Assembly: GCA_902513935.1 (NCBI GenBank)
Contig: CABXOR010000071.1
Location: 1 to 6,463 of the forward strand
DNA: 6,463 nt
DNA from: an uncultured SAR324 cluster bacterium
GTDB taxonomy: Bacteria > SAR324 > NAC60-12
Direction: 5' to 3'
Positions within the stretch are counted from its first letter, which is position 1. Each line of letters starts with the position of its first letter. Below are positions 6,047 to 6,463 of this stretch, in pieces. The translations under genes were made by a program, and so were the position numbers. A model generated the notes under the pieces. The model was given only the letters and a program-made list of their open reading frames with translations. It had not been told where the DNA came from and did no database searches.

Positions 6047-6463
6047 TCACTGTTCACGTAACTGCAGTTTTCCCATGATACCCTTACTTTCAATTATCCA
6101 TGATTTGGAGGAATCATGTAAAGAGTACACCAGGGAAAAAGGGCTGACAAATCCGGATCTGTTGATATGGACCTCCAGCAAATCAGAAGCAGCTCCGGAA
6201 GAAGTAAATTCACCGCCGACAAGTTTTGCAGCACTTAAGCTGAGATCTTCCGGAAAATCATGAGGTTTCAGAACTTTTGGATTATCCAAAATATCTTTGC
6301 CACATTTTCCAGACTCATCCTCTTCAGTGGTCATCATTTGCTGTATCTTCAAATCAAAGAGCAGGCAATAAGCAGTGCTTTTGAGGACAGCATCATTGCG
6401 CAGCATTTTCAGCGCGCTGCTTAGATGTTTAAATTCGGATTCATGTGCTTTCGAAAACAGGGC
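6047..6463 (-). CDS. gspH: Type II secretion minor pseudopilin GspH, C-terminal part (5' end outside the window)
   Basis: The frame is open from the window edge (6463) to TGA at 6047-6049, giving 139 residues with no start. An internal ATG at 6406 is not the true start, because the codons upstream of it continue the family pattern: HLSSALKMLRNDAVLKS and then CLLFDL match the GspH helix-and-strand (variable residues, then R-x-D/E-A, then a hydrophobic strand). The C-terminus, VHINRSGFVSPFSLVYSL followed by SWIIESKGIMGKLQL, fits the GspH strands (a glycine turn, a hydrophobic strand, a W-x-I strand, then G-x-hydrophobic). The prepilin leader and methylation helix must lie beyond the window. The assignment rests on this pattern and on its place directly before gspI; GspG is excluded by the sequence. 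GspH is a minor pseudopilin near the tip of the pseudopilus. Confidence 0.72.
   Translation of the reverse strand, partial: ALFSKAHESEFKHLSSALKMLRNDAVLKSTAYCLLFDLKIQQMMTTEEDESGKCGKDILDNPKVLKPHDFPEDLSLSAAKLVGGEFTSSGAASDLLEVHINRSGFVSPFSLVYSLHDSSKSWIIESKGIMGKLQLREQ

Overview
The window looks like chromosomal DNA of a Gram-negative (diderm) bacterium. It encodes an outer-membrane beta-barrel protein of the Omp85 superfamily and three pseudopilins of a type II secretion system (T2SS), both of which need an outer membrane. The sequence is AT-leaning, most so in the first 424 bases. No rRNA, tRNA or marker gene is present, so the lineage cannot be fixed. The mix of genes would suit a deltaproteobacterium-like or related marine Gram-negative, but that is only an impression.

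Layout. Bases 1-424 hold no convincing gene: an AT-rich leader with a perfect TATAAT box, an AGGAG motif and a four-codon mini-ORF just before the first gene. Bases 425-3970 (+) form a tight three-gene unit: a DUF21/CNNM-type membrane protein with a degenerate CBS-like tail, an unrecognised helical cytoplasmic protein, and an exported POTRA-less Omp85-type barrel. The gaps are 14 bases and then an overlap or about 43 bases, depending on the third start. After 227 bases containing one compact hairpin comes a YciO/Sua5/YrdC-family gene (4198-4833, +). It converges on a minus-strand T2SS block, read in the order gspH (5' end outside the window), gspI, gspJ.

How the genes relate. The two genes with recognisable families in the plus-strand trio act at the inner and the outer membrane, and an unknown soluble protein lies between them, so a shared envelope role is plausible but unproven. 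The gspH-gspI-gspJ order is the usual one for minor pseudopilins that prime and cap the T2SS pseudopilus. The block ends right after gspJ, with no gspK in the expected next position, which is the clearest departure from a standard layout. The yciO-like gene is probably an unrelated housekeeping neighbour.

I found no mobile element, CRISPR array, RNA gene or strong intrinsic terminator. Most of the window is ordinary core-type sequence. The points worth a second look are the unknown middle gene, the unusual starts of the first and third genes, the modified VRGF/Y motif in the barrel protein, and the missing gspK.
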